In this document: piece after piece, positions 8,747 to 17,006 of the stretch | How positions within the stretch are numbered: the first letter of the stretch is position 1 | Layout of the letters: every line of letters begins with the position of its first letter | Source: Subtercola frigoramans | GTDB taxonomy: Bacteria; Actinomycetota; Actinomycetes; Actinomycetales; Microbacteriaceae | DNA: 64,000 nucleotides | Reading direction: 5' to 3' | Assembly: GCF_016907385.1 (NCBI RefSeq) | Contig: NZ_JAFBBU010000001.1 | Span: forward strand, 2,728,001-2,792,000 | Notes under the pieces: generated by a model | Seen by the model: the letters and a program-made list of their open reading frames with translations, nothing else | Told to the model about the DNA's origin: nothing | Databases searched by the model: none | Made by a program: the position numbers and the translations under genes

Positions 8747-8866
8747 GACGCCTCACGTCAGACAGTAATCGCCAAACCCACCGATGCCACAATCGGCGCA
8801 GCCCCTTCTTAACACGACGAAATCTGGGCGTTACGTGTTCGAAACGCGCCGCTCGTAGATTCGCTC

Positions 8867-8885
8867 ATGTTGAACACATCAACAT
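8867..8885. promoter_or_regulatory. Operator-like palindrome in divergent promoter region
   Basis: ATGTTGA-ACACA-TCAACAT is a perfect inverted repeat with 7-bp arms. It lies between the HTH-cupin gene and the amidohydrolase gene, about 80 bp upstream of the latter. XRE-type regulators often bind palindromes of this size, so the adjacent HTH-cupin protein is the obvious candidate. Confidence 0.5.
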
Positions 8886-8962
8886 CAGCCTGATCACCCC
8901 AGCGTCGAGATGATCTTCACATCGGTTGCTACGCAGTCGATTTCTGGAGGAGAACACGAACC

Positions 8963-10231
8963 GTGAGCATCCTGCCTCGACCTCTGAAGCTGCTACACAA
9001 CGCCACGTTGCCGAACGGCGAGCTGTGCGATGTTCACTTCGACGGCGGCTTCGTGACCGCCGTCACCGCACCGGACCACGCCGCATTCTCCGCAGCCGAC
9101 ACCAACACTGCACTCGACCTGACCGGGTTCATCGTTCTCACCGCCCCGGCCGAGCCGCACGCGCACCTCGACAAGGCGCTCTCGTTCGATCTCATCGACC
9201 CGCCGATGGGCGATCTGGTCTCGGCGATCCTGGCCTGGCGTGAATACGCCGCCACGATGACAACCGAGAGCATCGCTGACCGCGCACGCGAGGCCGCCCT
9301 TCTCCTGCTGCGCCAGGGAACCACCGCCATTCGAAGCCACGTCGACATCCTCCTCGGCGACGACCCCCTCCGTGGCGTCCGTGCCCTGGTTCAGGTCCGC
9401 GAAGAACTGCGGGGCCTCATCGACATCGAACTCGTCGCGCTTGCCAGCTCCGAGGCGCCCGACGCCGACATCGAAGCGGCCATCGCCCTCGGTGTCGACC
9501 TCGTCGGCGGTGCACCCCACCTCTCGCCCGACCCGAGTGCCGACCTGCAGCGACTGCTGCGCCTGGCCGAGCGGATGCACGTGGGAGTCGACATCCACAC
9601 CGACGAGGGTCTCACCGGCCCTCTCACCCTCGGTGAGCTCTCGGCGAGCGTCAGGCATTGGCCAGCCGACCGCAACCGCAGTGCGGGCCACTGTGTGCGA
9701 CTCGGAACCCTCGACGCGGAGCCCCTGGCCGAGGTGCTCGACGAGGTCCAGGCGAGCGACGTCGGGATCATCAGCCTGCCGATCACGAATCTCTACCTCC
9801 AGGGGTGGGAGCATCCGGTCTCGACTCCCCGTGGCCTCACAGCCGTGCGCGCGATTCTCGACAGGGGCATCCGCTTCGGAGCCGGTGCCGACAACGTGCG
9901 CGATCCCTTCAACCCCGTCGGTCGCAGTGATGCACTCGAGACGGCTTCGCTGCTCGTCACTGCCGCACACCTCACGCTCGACGAGGCATACTCGGCTGTC
10001 AGCGACGGAGCCCGCTCGGTGATGGGTTTGGAGACGGCCGGCGTCGGCGTCGGTTTCGCGGCCGAACTGCTCGCCGTTCGGGGCGTCTCGCTCTCTGATG
10101 TCATTGCCAATGCCTCGGCCGACCGTTTTGTGATCCACGCCGGCAACCTCGTTGCCCAGAGTGCCGTGACGTATTCCGTCGCGGCACCCCTCCACCACCT
10201 GCACGAACCGTCCCTAGTCGAATCGAGGTGA
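8963..10231 (+). CDS. Cytosine deaminase-like amidohydrolase
   Basis: The 422-residue protein resembles CodA-type deaminases and keeps the complete metal/catalytic set: PHAHLDKAL (His66, His68), DIHTDE (His212, Glu215), GHC (His243) and GADNVRDPF (Asp310). The substrate is probably a nitrogen heterocycle or cyclic amidine/amide. It opens an operon with an ABC importer, an SDR, a creatininase-family enzyme and a flavin oxidase, so cytosine itself is not assured. It starts at GTG 8963 behind GGAGGAG. The divergent HTH-cupin regulator and the palindrome at 8867-8885 probably govern it. Confidence 0.8.
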   Translation: MSILPRPLKLLHNATLPNGELCDVHFDGGFVTAVTAPDHAAFSAADTNTALDLTGFIVLTAPAEPHAHLDKALSFDLIDPPMGDLVSAILAWREYAATMTTESIADRAREAALLLLRQGTTAIRSHVDILLGDDPLRGVRALVQVREELRGLIDIELVALASSEAPDADIEAAIALGVDLVGGAPHLSPDPSADLQRLLRLAERMHVGVDIHTDEGLTGPLTLGELSASVRHWPADRNRSAGHCVRLGTLDAEPLAEVLDEVQASDVGIISLPITNLYLQGWEHPVSTPRGLTAVRAILDRGIRFGAGADNVRDPFNPVGRSDALETASLLVTAAHLTLDEAYSAVSDGARSVMGLETAGVGVGFAAELLAVRGVSLSDVIANASADRFVIHAGNLVAQSAVTYSVAAPLHHLHEPSLVESR

Positions 10232-10238
10232 TGCTGTC

Positions 10239-11024
10239 ATGACTGTCACAGCACCCGCACCAACCGGCACCGGCACTTCTGAGAATGATGTCCTGCTGGA
10301 CTTCACCAACGTCGAGATGACCTTTCCCGACGGCACGATCGCCCTGCAGGGCGTCGACCTCGTCGTCAAACGCGGGGAGTTCGTCACCGTCGTCGGCCCA
10401 TCGGGCTGCGGCAAGAGCACCCTTCTGCGAATCGCTTCGGGCCTGGAGACGGCCTCCCAGGGCACCGCCGAACTCGGCACGGCCCGAATCGGCTACGTGT
10501 TCCAGGATGCGACACTCCTGCCCTGGCGCAACGTCACCGACAACGTCGAACTGCTCGCAGAACTGCACGGCGAGAAGAAGAAGGCCAGAGCGGGGAAGGC
10601 GAAGGAGGCGATCGATCTGGTCGGACTCACCGGATTCGAGAAGCACCTGCCCAAAGCCCTCTCAGGCGGCATGAAGATGCGCGCCTCACTGGCACGCTCC
10701 CTCACACTCGACCCCGAGCTCTTCCTGTTCGACGAGCCGTTCGGCGCGCTCGACGAGATCACCCGCGAGCGACTGAACGACGAACTCATCCGACTCTTCA
10801 ACGCGAAGAAGTTCGCGGGTCTCTTCATCACCCATTCGGTCTCTGAGGCCGTCTACATGTCGACCAAGGTCGTCGTGATGTCGGGCCGCCCTGGCCGGAT
10901 CGTCGACACCTTCGACGTGCCGTTCCCCCAGCCACGCGATCCGGAGATCCGCTTCACCCCGGAATACGCCGCCCTTGTCGGCGAAGTGTCGCACGCTCTC
11001 CGGAAGGGGCACGGCAACTCATGA
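10239..11024 (+). CDS. ABC transporter ATPase, nitrate/sulfonate/pyrimidine importer type
   Basis: The 261-residue nucleotide-binding protein carries Walker A GPSGCGKST (53-61), Q-loop YVFQDATLLPW, signature LSGGMKMR, Walker B LFLFDEP and switch FITHS. The LSGGM signature is typical of SsuB/TauB/ThiZ-like importers. It starts seven bases after the amidohydrolase gene and overlaps the permease start as ATGA, so it belongs to the same operon and presumably energises uptake of the operon's substrate. Confidence 0.92.
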   Translation: MTVTAPAPTGTGTSENDVLLDFTNVEMTFPDGTIALQGVDLVVKRGEFVTVVGPSGCGKSTLLRIASGLETASQGTAELGTARIGYVFQDATLLPWRNVTDNVELLAELHGEKKKARAGKAKEAIDLVGLTGFEKHLPKALSGGMKMRASLARSLTLDPELFLFDEPFGALDEITRERLNDELIRLFNAKKFAGLFITHSVSEAVYMSTKVVVMSGRPGRIVDTFDVPFPQPRDPEIRFTPEYAALVGEVSHALRKGHGNS

Positions 11025-11911
11025 CCACCATCTCGAACGAGACGAACACCACGGTCGACGGTGTCGACAATCTCGAAGCGCACCCCACCCCGGAACTGCC
11101 TGTGACGCTCAGCACCTCCACGCCACGCGGGGCGAAGAACCGGTTCAAAAAGTGGATCCCGCCGCTGCTCGTCTTCCTGGCCATTGTCGGGGTCTGGTAC
11201 CTGATCAGCCTCTTCGTTCTCGACCCGCACCTGCGTTTCCTGCTGCCACTCCCGCAGGACATCCTGCTCAAGGGCCTGCTCGACCCGCTCTCGTTCGGCG
11301 CACTGATGCAGGGGCTCTACCAGACGATCATCGTCTCGCTCCTGGGCCTGGCCATCGCCATCGTCATCGGCGTGATCTGGGCCGTCGCCATGTCGCAGGC
11401 CAAATGGATCGAACGCTCACTGTTTCCGTACGCGGTGATTCTGCAGTGCATCCCGATTCTGGCCCTCGTGCCCCTGATCGGGTTCTGGTTCGGCTACGAG
11501 TTCCCGTCGCGGGTGCTGGTGTGCGTCATGATCGCGCTCTTCCCCATGGTCAACAACACGCTGTTCGGGCTGCAGTCCGTCGACAAGGGGCACAAAGAGC
11601 TCTTCAAACTCCAGGGCGCGAGCCGGGCTACGACACTGATCAAGCTCTCGTTTCCCCAGGCACTGCCGGCCATCTTCGCAGGCATGCGGATCTCCGCCGG
11701 GCTCGCCGTGGTCGGCGCCATTGTCGGTGACCAGTTCTTCCGCCGGGGCACCCCGGGACTCGGAATCCTCATCAGCAACTACAGCTCGCGCCTCCAGGGT
11801 GAACAGCTCTTCGCAACGATCATCACCGCAGCGCTCTTCGGTGTCGTCGTCTTCTGGCTGTTCGGCCTGCTCGGCCGCCGTGCCGTCGGCAAGTGGTACG
11901 ACTTCACCTAG
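11021..11911 (+). CDS. ABC transporter permease (SsuC/TauC-like)
   Basis: A 296-residue BPD-type inner-membrane permease with about six hydrophobic segments after a polar 45-residue N-terminus. The EAA-type coupling loop is visible around FKLQGASRATTLIKLSFPQALPAIFAG. It is translationally coupled to the ATPase by ATGA and is followed, after a CA-rich leader, by the binding protein. Confidence 0.9.
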   Translation: MTTISNETNTTVDGVDNLEAHPTPELPVTLSTSTPRGAKNRFKKWIPPLLVFLAIVGVWYLISLFVLDPHLRFLLPLPQDILLKGLLDPLSFGALMQGLYQTIIVSLLGLAIAIVIGVIWAVAMSQAKWIERSLFPYAVILQCIPILALVPLIGFWFGYEFPSRVLVCVMIALFPMVNNTLFGLQSVDKGHKELFKLQGASRATTLIKLSFPQALPAIFAGMRISAGLAVVGAIVGDQFFRRGTPGLGILISNYSSRLQGEQLFATIITAALFGVVVFWLFGLLGRRAVGKWYDFT

Positions 11912-11936
11912 GCCCAGCCGGCCACACCCCCACAGA

Positions 11937-12060
11937 TGTTCCACAGCACCACCCGAAATGCACCACAGCAGTATGCAGCACACAGCACCACAGCGGTACA
12001 CAGCACCACAGCACCACACCACCGAGAGACACACCCAGCACTGCACCCTGCACACATCCG
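11937..12060 (+). repeat. CA-rich degenerate repeat ahead of the binding-protein gene
   Basis: The sense strand between permease and binding-protein genes is almost free of G-rich structure and repeats CAGCACCACA-like units with variations. A similar CA-rich tract lies upstream of the second binding-protein gene (45935-46010, minus strand). It may be an unstructured translation-enhancing leader. No protein-coding signal is convincing here. Confidence 0.6.
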
Positions 12061-12073
12061 ACAAGGAGAAGTA

Positions 12074-13243
12074 ATGCGCAAGAACACCAAGAGAGTCGCC
12101 TTCGCCAGCGGTCTCGCCGTACTGAGCATCGTGGCACTCGCCGCCTGTAGCTCGGGCTCGACCACAAGCACCCCCGCAGCATCCGCTGGCGCGGGCGGAA
12201 TCGACCTGGCCGCGGCGGGTTGCCCGGCAACCGTCGTCATCCAGACCGACTGGAACCCCGAAGCAGAGCACGGCCACCTGTACCAGCTGCTCGGCCCGAA
12301 CCCGGTCATCGATGCGAACAAGAAGTCGGTCTCCGGCCCCCTGTACGCCAATGGCGCAGCAACAGGTGTCAACGTCGAGATCCGCTCGGGCGGCCCGGCC
12401 ATCGGTTTCCAGACGGCGACCAGCCAGATGTACGCCGACAACTCGATCACCCTCGGCTACGTTGCGACCGACGAGGCCGTTCAGCTCTCTGCCGACCAGC
12501 CGACCACCGCTGTCTTCGCGCCGCTCGACAAGACGCCCCTCATGATCATGTGGGACCCCGCGACCTACCCGAACGTCAAGACGATCGCCGACCTCGGCAA
12601 GACCGGCGCCATCGTGCGCTACTTCGGCGGATCGGCGTACATGGAATACCTGACCAGTGCCGGCATCCTGAGCAAGACGCAGGTCGACGGCAGCTACGAC
12701 GGCACCCCGGCGAACTTCGTCGCCGACCAGGGCAAAGCGGGCCAGCAGGGCTTCGCGAGCGCCGAGCCGTACCAGTACCAGTACGAGGTGCCGGCCTGGG
12801 GCAAGGCAGTCAACTACCAGACGTTGAACGACGCCGGCTACCCGGTCTACGCCTCAACCGTCTCAGTCAAAACCGCCGACCTCTCGAAGCTCTCGGGCTG
12901 CCTCACCAAGCTGGTTCCCGTACTTCAGCAGGCCGAGGTCGACTACTTCAAGGACCCCAAGGCGGTCAACACGCTGATCCTCGACCTGGTCACCCAGTTC
13001 AACACCGGCTGGGTCTACTCGCAGGGCATGGCTGACTACTCAGTGAAGACCCAGGTCGACACCGGTCTCGTCGGCAACGGCGACAACTCCACCCTCGGAG
13101 ACATGGACACGGCCAGAGTGCAGAAGATCATCGACCTCGACACCCCCATCTACGCTGCCGGTGGTAAAGCGGTCAAGACGGGTCTCACGGCCGCCGACAT
13201 CTTCACCAACCAGTTCATCGACACCTCGATCGGCATGAAGTAA
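12074..13243 (+). CDS. ABC transporter substrate-binding lipoprotein
   Basis: The 389-residue protein starts with a lipoprotein signal peptide (MRKNTKRVAF, hydrophobic core, ALAAC with Cys25), followed by a Ser/Thr/Ala linker and a periplasmic-binding fold of the NMT1/SsuA type. AAGGAG lies just before ATG 12074. The upstream in-frame extension is only the CA-rich leader. It should deliver the substrate to the adjacent SsuBC-like transporter; the ligand cannot be inferred from motifs. Confidence 0.88.
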   Translation: MRKNTKRVAFASGLAVLSIVALAACSSGSTTSTPAASAGAGGIDLAAAGCPATVVIQTDWNPEAEHGHLYQLLGPNPVIDANKKSVSGPLYANGAATGVNVEIRSGGPAIGFQTATSQMYADNSITLGYVATDEAVQLSADQPTTAVFAPLDKTPLMIMWDPATYPNVKTIADLGKTGAIVRYFGGSAYMEYLTSAGILSKTQVDGSYDGTPANFVADQGKAGQQGFASAEPYQYQYEVPAWGKAVNYQTLNDAGYPVYASTVSVKTADLSKLSGCLTKLVPVLQQAEVDYFKDPKAVNTLILDLVTQFNTGWVYSQGMADYSVKTQVDTGLVGNGDNSTLGDMDTARVQKIIDLDTPIYAAGGKAVKTGLTAADIFTNQFIDTSIGMK

Positions 13244-13248
13244 CGCTC

Positions 13249-14010
13249 ATGGCAACCTCTGCGCCGGTGACAACAGCACGACTGAAGGGTCGTCGCATCG
13301 TTGTCACCGGTGCAGCCCGAGGCATCGGTGCCTCCATTGCCGCACGGTGTGCTGCTGAAGGCGCCGATGTCACAATCCTCGACCTCCTCGAAGAGCCCGG
13401 GCTCGCCACCGCCGAAGCCATCGGCGGCCGGTTCCACCGGGTCGACCTCAGCGACGAAGCCAGCACGCGCTCCGTTCTCACTGCGGCCATCGAAGAACTG
13501 GGCGGCATCGAGGTGCTGGTCAACAACGCCGGCATCCTGCGCTTCTCCCCCTTGCTCGACATCACGGCTTCGGCCTGGGACGACATGTTCGCCATCAACA
13601 CCCGCTCGATGCTCATCACCACGCAGGTCGCAGCGCGATGGATGATCGGCAGAGGCACCCCGGGCAAGATCATCAACATGGCCAGCATGGGGGGCAAGAG
13701 CGGCGGTGCCGGCCAGGCGCACTACGCGGCGTCGAAGGCTGCCGTCATCGCCCTGACCCGGGTGACGGCGCTGGAACTCGGAGTTTCGGGCATCACGGCC
13801 AACTGCATCTGCCCCGGCTACGTGCTCACCGAGATGGGTGCAGCCACCCGCACCGACGACGACATCGCCGAGTGGAGCAGCTACTCCCCTCTCGGGCGCC
13901 TAGCCCAGCCCGACGATGTGGCAGGAGTCGCCGCCTTCCTCGCCACCAGTGACGCCGACTACCTCACCGGGCAGTCGTTCAACGTGACCGGCGGCATGAT
14001 CATGCACTGA
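13249..14010 (+). CDS. SDR-family NAD(P)-dependent oxidoreductase
   Basis: A classical short-chain dehydrogenase of 253 residues: cofactor motif TGAARGIG (20-27), NNAG (92-95), catalytic Ser146, Tyr159 and Lys163, and a C-terminal LTGQSFNVTGG. It oxidises or reduces a hydroxyl/carbonyl in the operon's unknown pathway. The gene starts five bases after the lipoprotein stop, so it is in the same transcript. Confidence 0.9.
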   Translation: MATSAPVTTARLKGRRIVVTGAARGIGASIAARCAAEGADVTILDLLEEPGLATAEAIGGRFHRVDLSDEASTRSVLTAAIEELGGIEVLVNNAGILRFSPLLDITASAWDDMFAINTRSMLITTQVAARWMIGRGTPGKIINMASMGGKSGGAGQAHYAASKAAVIALTRVTALELGVSGITANCICPGYVLTEMGAATRTDDDIAEWSSYSPLGRLAQPDDVAGVAAFLATSDADYLTGQSFNVTGGMIMH

Positions 14011-14019
14011 CACCCTTTC

Positions 14020-14118
14020 GCCGGTTGAGTAGGCGCGCGAAGCGCGCCGTATCGAAACCCACCACGCAACCCGGTTTCGATACGGGAGGCGCTTCGCACC
14101 CCCCTTACTCAACCAGCG
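14020..14118. repeat. Dispersed palindromic repeat, paired halves (copy b)
   Basis: Left half GGTTGAGTAG-GGCGCGC-GAA-GCGCGCC-GTATCGAAACC and right half GGTTTCGATACG...TTACTCAACCAGCG. The left core forms a perfect 7-bp stem with a GAA loop. It lies inside the operon, between the SDR and creatininase-family genes. Confidence 0.85.
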
Positions 14119-14165
14119 ACATCCACCAGCTCACCAGTTCACCCGCTCACCAAAGGATCCACATC

Positions 14166-14975
14166 ATGTCCCGCAACCTCGTCGAACTCTCCAGCCTCGC
14201 CGCCGTCGAGGCGCTCCGGGGCGACTCGATCGTGGTTGTGCCGACCGGTGCCATCGAGCACCACGGCCCGCACCTGCCCCTCTTCACCGACTTCCTCGTC
14301 GCCGAGGAGTCTGCGAAGGCCGCAGTCGAACTCGCGGCAGCGAACGGGGTGAACGCCTGGCTGCTTCCCGGTCTCGCCTACACGAAATCAGACGAGCACC
14401 ACTGGGCCCCGGGAACGGTCTGGTTGAGCTGGGACACCCTGATGCAGACGATCGTGGAGATCGGATCATCCATCGCCCAGACGCCCTGCACCAAAGTGGT
14501 CTTCTACAACGGCCACGGCGGCAATGTTGCCCTGTTGCAGGTGGCCTGCCGCGAGCTGCGGCGTCGGTTCGGGCTGCAGACCTTTCTGATCGGCGGCCAG
14601 ATGCCGGCCAACGGAGGTGCTGCCTCCGGCGAGACCGAGTCGGGCCTCGGCATCCACGGCGGCCACGTCGAGACGAGTGTGGTGCTGCACCTGCGCCCCG
14701 ACCTCGTCGACATGGGCCTCGCGGTTCGGAGCGTACCCGAACACCTGCTCGACTACGAGTACGTCGGTTTCGGCAAGCCCGTGAGCTTCGGCTGGGTCAG
14801 CAACGACTTCGCCGCCAGTGGGGTCATCGGCGACCCGACCACGGCGAATGCTGAGTTCGGCAAGGCGCATTTCGAGAACAACGTCACGAAGTCGGCCGCC
14901 GCGCTGGCCGAGATCGCGACCTTCACCCCCGCACCCGTGCCCCTTCGAGCCGGATTCAGCGCCTCCGCCGGTTGA
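14166..14975 (+). CDS. Creatininase-family amidohydrolase
   Basis: A 269-residue metal-dependent cyclic-amide hydrolase. Glu31-x-His33 and Asp42 in GAIEHHGPHLPLFTDF, His117 in NGHGGN, and HGGHVETS (His164, His167, Glu169) fit the di-metal site of creatininase, a family that also includes the formamide hydrolase of archaeal riboflavin synthesis. ATG 14166 follows AAAGGA. The longer upstream frame is only a translated palindromic repeat. It probably opens a lactam ring produced earlier in the pathway. The stop TGA is part of the following repeat copy. Confidence 0.85.
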   Translation: MSRNLVELSSLAAVEALRGDSIVVVPTGAIEHHGPHLPLFTDFLVAEESAKAAVELAAANGVNAWLLPGLAYTKSDEHHWAPGTVWLSWDTLMQTIVEIGSSIAQTPCTKVVFYNGHGGNVALLQVACRELRRRFGLQTFLIGGQMPANGGAASGETESGLGIHGGHVETSVVLHLRPDLVDMGLAVRSVPEHLLDYEYVGFGKPVSFGWVSNDFAASGVIGDPTTANAEFGKAHFENNVTKSAAALAEIATFTPAPVPLRAGFSASAG

Positions 14976-15051
14976 GTAGCGCGAAGCGCGTATCGAAACC
15001 CCCACGCGACGAGCCCGGTTTCGATACGGCCTCCGGCCTACTCACCCAGCG
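14968..15051. repeat. Dispersed palindromic repeat, paired halves (copy c)
   Basis: GGTTGAGTAG-CGC-GAA-GCG-GTATCGAAACC faces GGTTTCGATACG-GCC-TCC-GGC-CTACTCACCCAGCG. The creatininase-family gene's TGA (14973-14975) is inside the GGTTGAGTAG motif. Confidence 0.85.
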
Positions 15052-15076
15052 AAGCCAACCAGAAAGAACCACCGGA

Positions 15077-16408
15077 ATGACAATCGAATCCTCCATCGAC
15101 GCCCTGCAGGCCGAACTCCGCGAGCTCCTCGGCGACAAGGCCGTCACCGTCGAGCTCCGCGCCCGCGAGAAGGCCTCCCTCGACGGCGCCTGGATGTCGC
15201 CCATCCTCGCCGAACAGCTTCCCCTCGGTCTGGCCGACATCGTCGCCTTCCCCACGACCGCCGAGCAGATCGCGGACGTCGTCGCTGCTGCCTCCCGCTA
15301 CCACGTGCCGATCACGCCGCGGGGCAAGGGCACGGGCAACTACGGCCAGGGCATCCCGATGCAGGGCGGTCTCGTACTCGACATGTCGAAGGCACGCGGC
15401 ATCGTCGAAGTGGGCGACGGCTTCATCACCGTCGAGGCCGGCACACCCATGGTCATGATCGAGCAGGCCGCGAACGCCGCCGGCCAACAGCTGCTGATGT
15501 ACCCCTCCACCGCCCAGTCCACGATCGGCGGCTTCCTCTCCGGTGGCTCCGGTGGCACAGGCTCCATCAAGCACGGCTCCAATCACACGGGTTTCGTCAA
15601 GGAGCTCGATGTGGTGCACGCGGTTCCGGATGCCCGGCTCATCCACGTCGCCGGAACCGACGCCGAACCCTACGTTCACACCTACGGCACGCTCGGCATC
15701 ATCGCCCGCGCGACACTGGCGCTCGAGCCCCTGCAGAACTGGCGTGGACTCTATGCGAGTTTCGACACCTTCGCCGACGCGATCTCGGTGATCCGCGAGA
15801 TCGGTCAGCTCGAGCCGACGCCGCGCCTCGTCTCTGCCGACCTCCCCACGCTCGCGAACGCCCTGCCTGACGACCCCGCCATTCCGAAGGACCGGGCGAG
15901 CCTCCGCGCCATTCTGGATGCCGAAACGGTCGAGGCGGCCTCTGCGCTGATCTTCAGCGCCGGAGGGCGTATCGAAGACGTTCGCGAAGGCCCGCAGGCC
16001 TCGATGAAGATCAGCATGCTCTCGTACAATCACCCGATCGAGTGGCTGCAGAAGAGCGACCCAGGAAAGTACTTCCACATCGAGGTCGCCGGTGACGGCC
16101 TGGTCGAGCGCATCGACGAGGTGCACGCGGTCTACAACGGAGGCATGCTGCACATCGAAGCGCAGCACGGCCGCCCGATCGGCATGCTCGCCGGCATCTA
16201 CGAAAGCCCGGAGCAGGTCTACGCGGGCTTCGCCGCCCTCGAGGCGTTGGGTGTCGGTTCGCACAACCCGCATCACTGGGAGGTCGACCACGAGGTCGAG
16301 CGAACACGACGCCTCTCTGCCGTGACCGACCCTGAGGGCCTGCTGAACCCGGGCAAGCTCCCCGTCGTCGGCGCCGCCCCGGTTGCCGGTGCCGGAAAAG
16401 TCACCTGA
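15077..16408 (+). CDS. FAD-binding oxidase (VAO/PCMH family)
   Basis: The 443-residue flavoprotein has a PCMH FAD domain: PITPRGKGTGNYGQG pyrophosphate loop at about 75-90, STIGGFLSGGSGG, and YGTLGIIARATLAL. It ends with a GlcD/VAO-type substrate domain closing with DPEGLLNPGK. It likely oxidises a hydroxy or amine group using oxygen or an electron-transfer partner. ATG 15077 was chosen because the upstream frame only reads through the palindromic repeat. The final TGA shares one base with the next ATG. Confidence 0.85.
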   Translation: MTIESSIDALQAELRELLGDKAVTVELRAREKASLDGAWMSPILAEQLPLGLADIVAFPTTAEQIADVVAAASRYHVPITPRGKGTGNYGQGIPMQGGLVLDMSKARGIVEVGDGFITVEAGTPMVMIEQAANAAGQQLLMYPSTAQSTIGGFLSGGSGGTGSIKHGSNHTGFVKELDVVHAVPDARLIHVAGTDAEPYVHTYGTLGIIARATLALEPLQNWRGLYASFDTFADAISVIREIGQLEPTPRLVSADLPTLANALPDDPAIPKDRASLRAILDAETVEAASALIFSAGGRIEDVREGPQASMKISMLSYNHPIEWLQKSDPGKYFHIEVAGDGLVERIDEVHAVYNGGMLHIEAQHGRPIGMLAGIYESPEQVYAGFAALEALGVGSHNPHHWEVDHEVERTRRLSAVTDPEGLLNPGKLPVVGAAPVAGAGKVT

Positions 16409-17001
16409 TGACGGTCTCGACCACACTCGTCGCGGCGCCGTTCTTCCAGGAGCTCGTGGAGTGGCTTCCGCGCCACGACGAGCCCGCTCGCCCCCTCGTG
16501 GCCCTGTCGACGATCACCGCAGACGGGTACCCCGACACGAGACACGTGCTGCTCAGCGAATTCGATGAGACCGGCTTCTATTTCCACACGGATGCCCGCT
16601 CACGCAAGATCGCCCAGCTCACCACAGCGCCCCGCGCTTCGTTCGCCGTGGCCTGGCCAGAGCTCGGGCGCCAGCTCGTCGTGCTCGGTGACACCGAACC
16701 CGCCCCGGTCTCTGAAGCCCAGCGCGCCTACGCGAACCGCTCGCCCTACCTCAAGACGCTGGCCTGGCTGAACTCAGCGGAGTTCGCAGTGCTCCCCCTC
16801 GAGGAACGCGTCGAAGCCTGGCGAACGTTCGATGAAGAACACCAATCGGACTCCCTCCTTCCCCCTGCCACCTGGGCAGGAATTCTGCTGCGCCCGACTC
16901 GCGTGACACTGTGGCACGCGCATCCTGCCACGGCAAGCCAGCGCCTGGAGTACACCCTCGAAGCAGAAGGCACATGGGCGTCGAGCATTCTTCCCGGTTG
17001 A
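16408..17001 (+). CDS. Pyridoxamine 5'-phosphate oxidase-like flavoprotein
   Basis: A 197-residue split-barrel FMN protein with DGYPDTRHVLLSEFDETGFYFHTD and SRKIAQLTTAPRASFAVAWPEL, matching the PNPOx N-terminal FMN fold, and a partly conserved C-terminus (WHAHPATASQRLEYTLE). Being the last gene of a catabolic operon and overlapping the FAD oxidase, it may serve as a flavin oxidase/reductase for that pathway rather than for vitamin B6 metabolism. Confidence 0.8.
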   Translation: MTVSTTLVAAPFFQELVEWLPRHDEPARPLVALSTITADGYPDTRHVLLSEFDETGFYFHTDARSRKIAQLTTAPRASFAVAWPELGRQLVVLGDTEPAPVSEAQRAYANRSPYLKTLAWLNSAEFAVLPLEERVEAWRTFDEEHQSDSLLPPATWAGILLRPTRVTLWHAHPATASQRLEYTLEAEGTWASSILPG

Positions 17002-17006
17002 TGATG

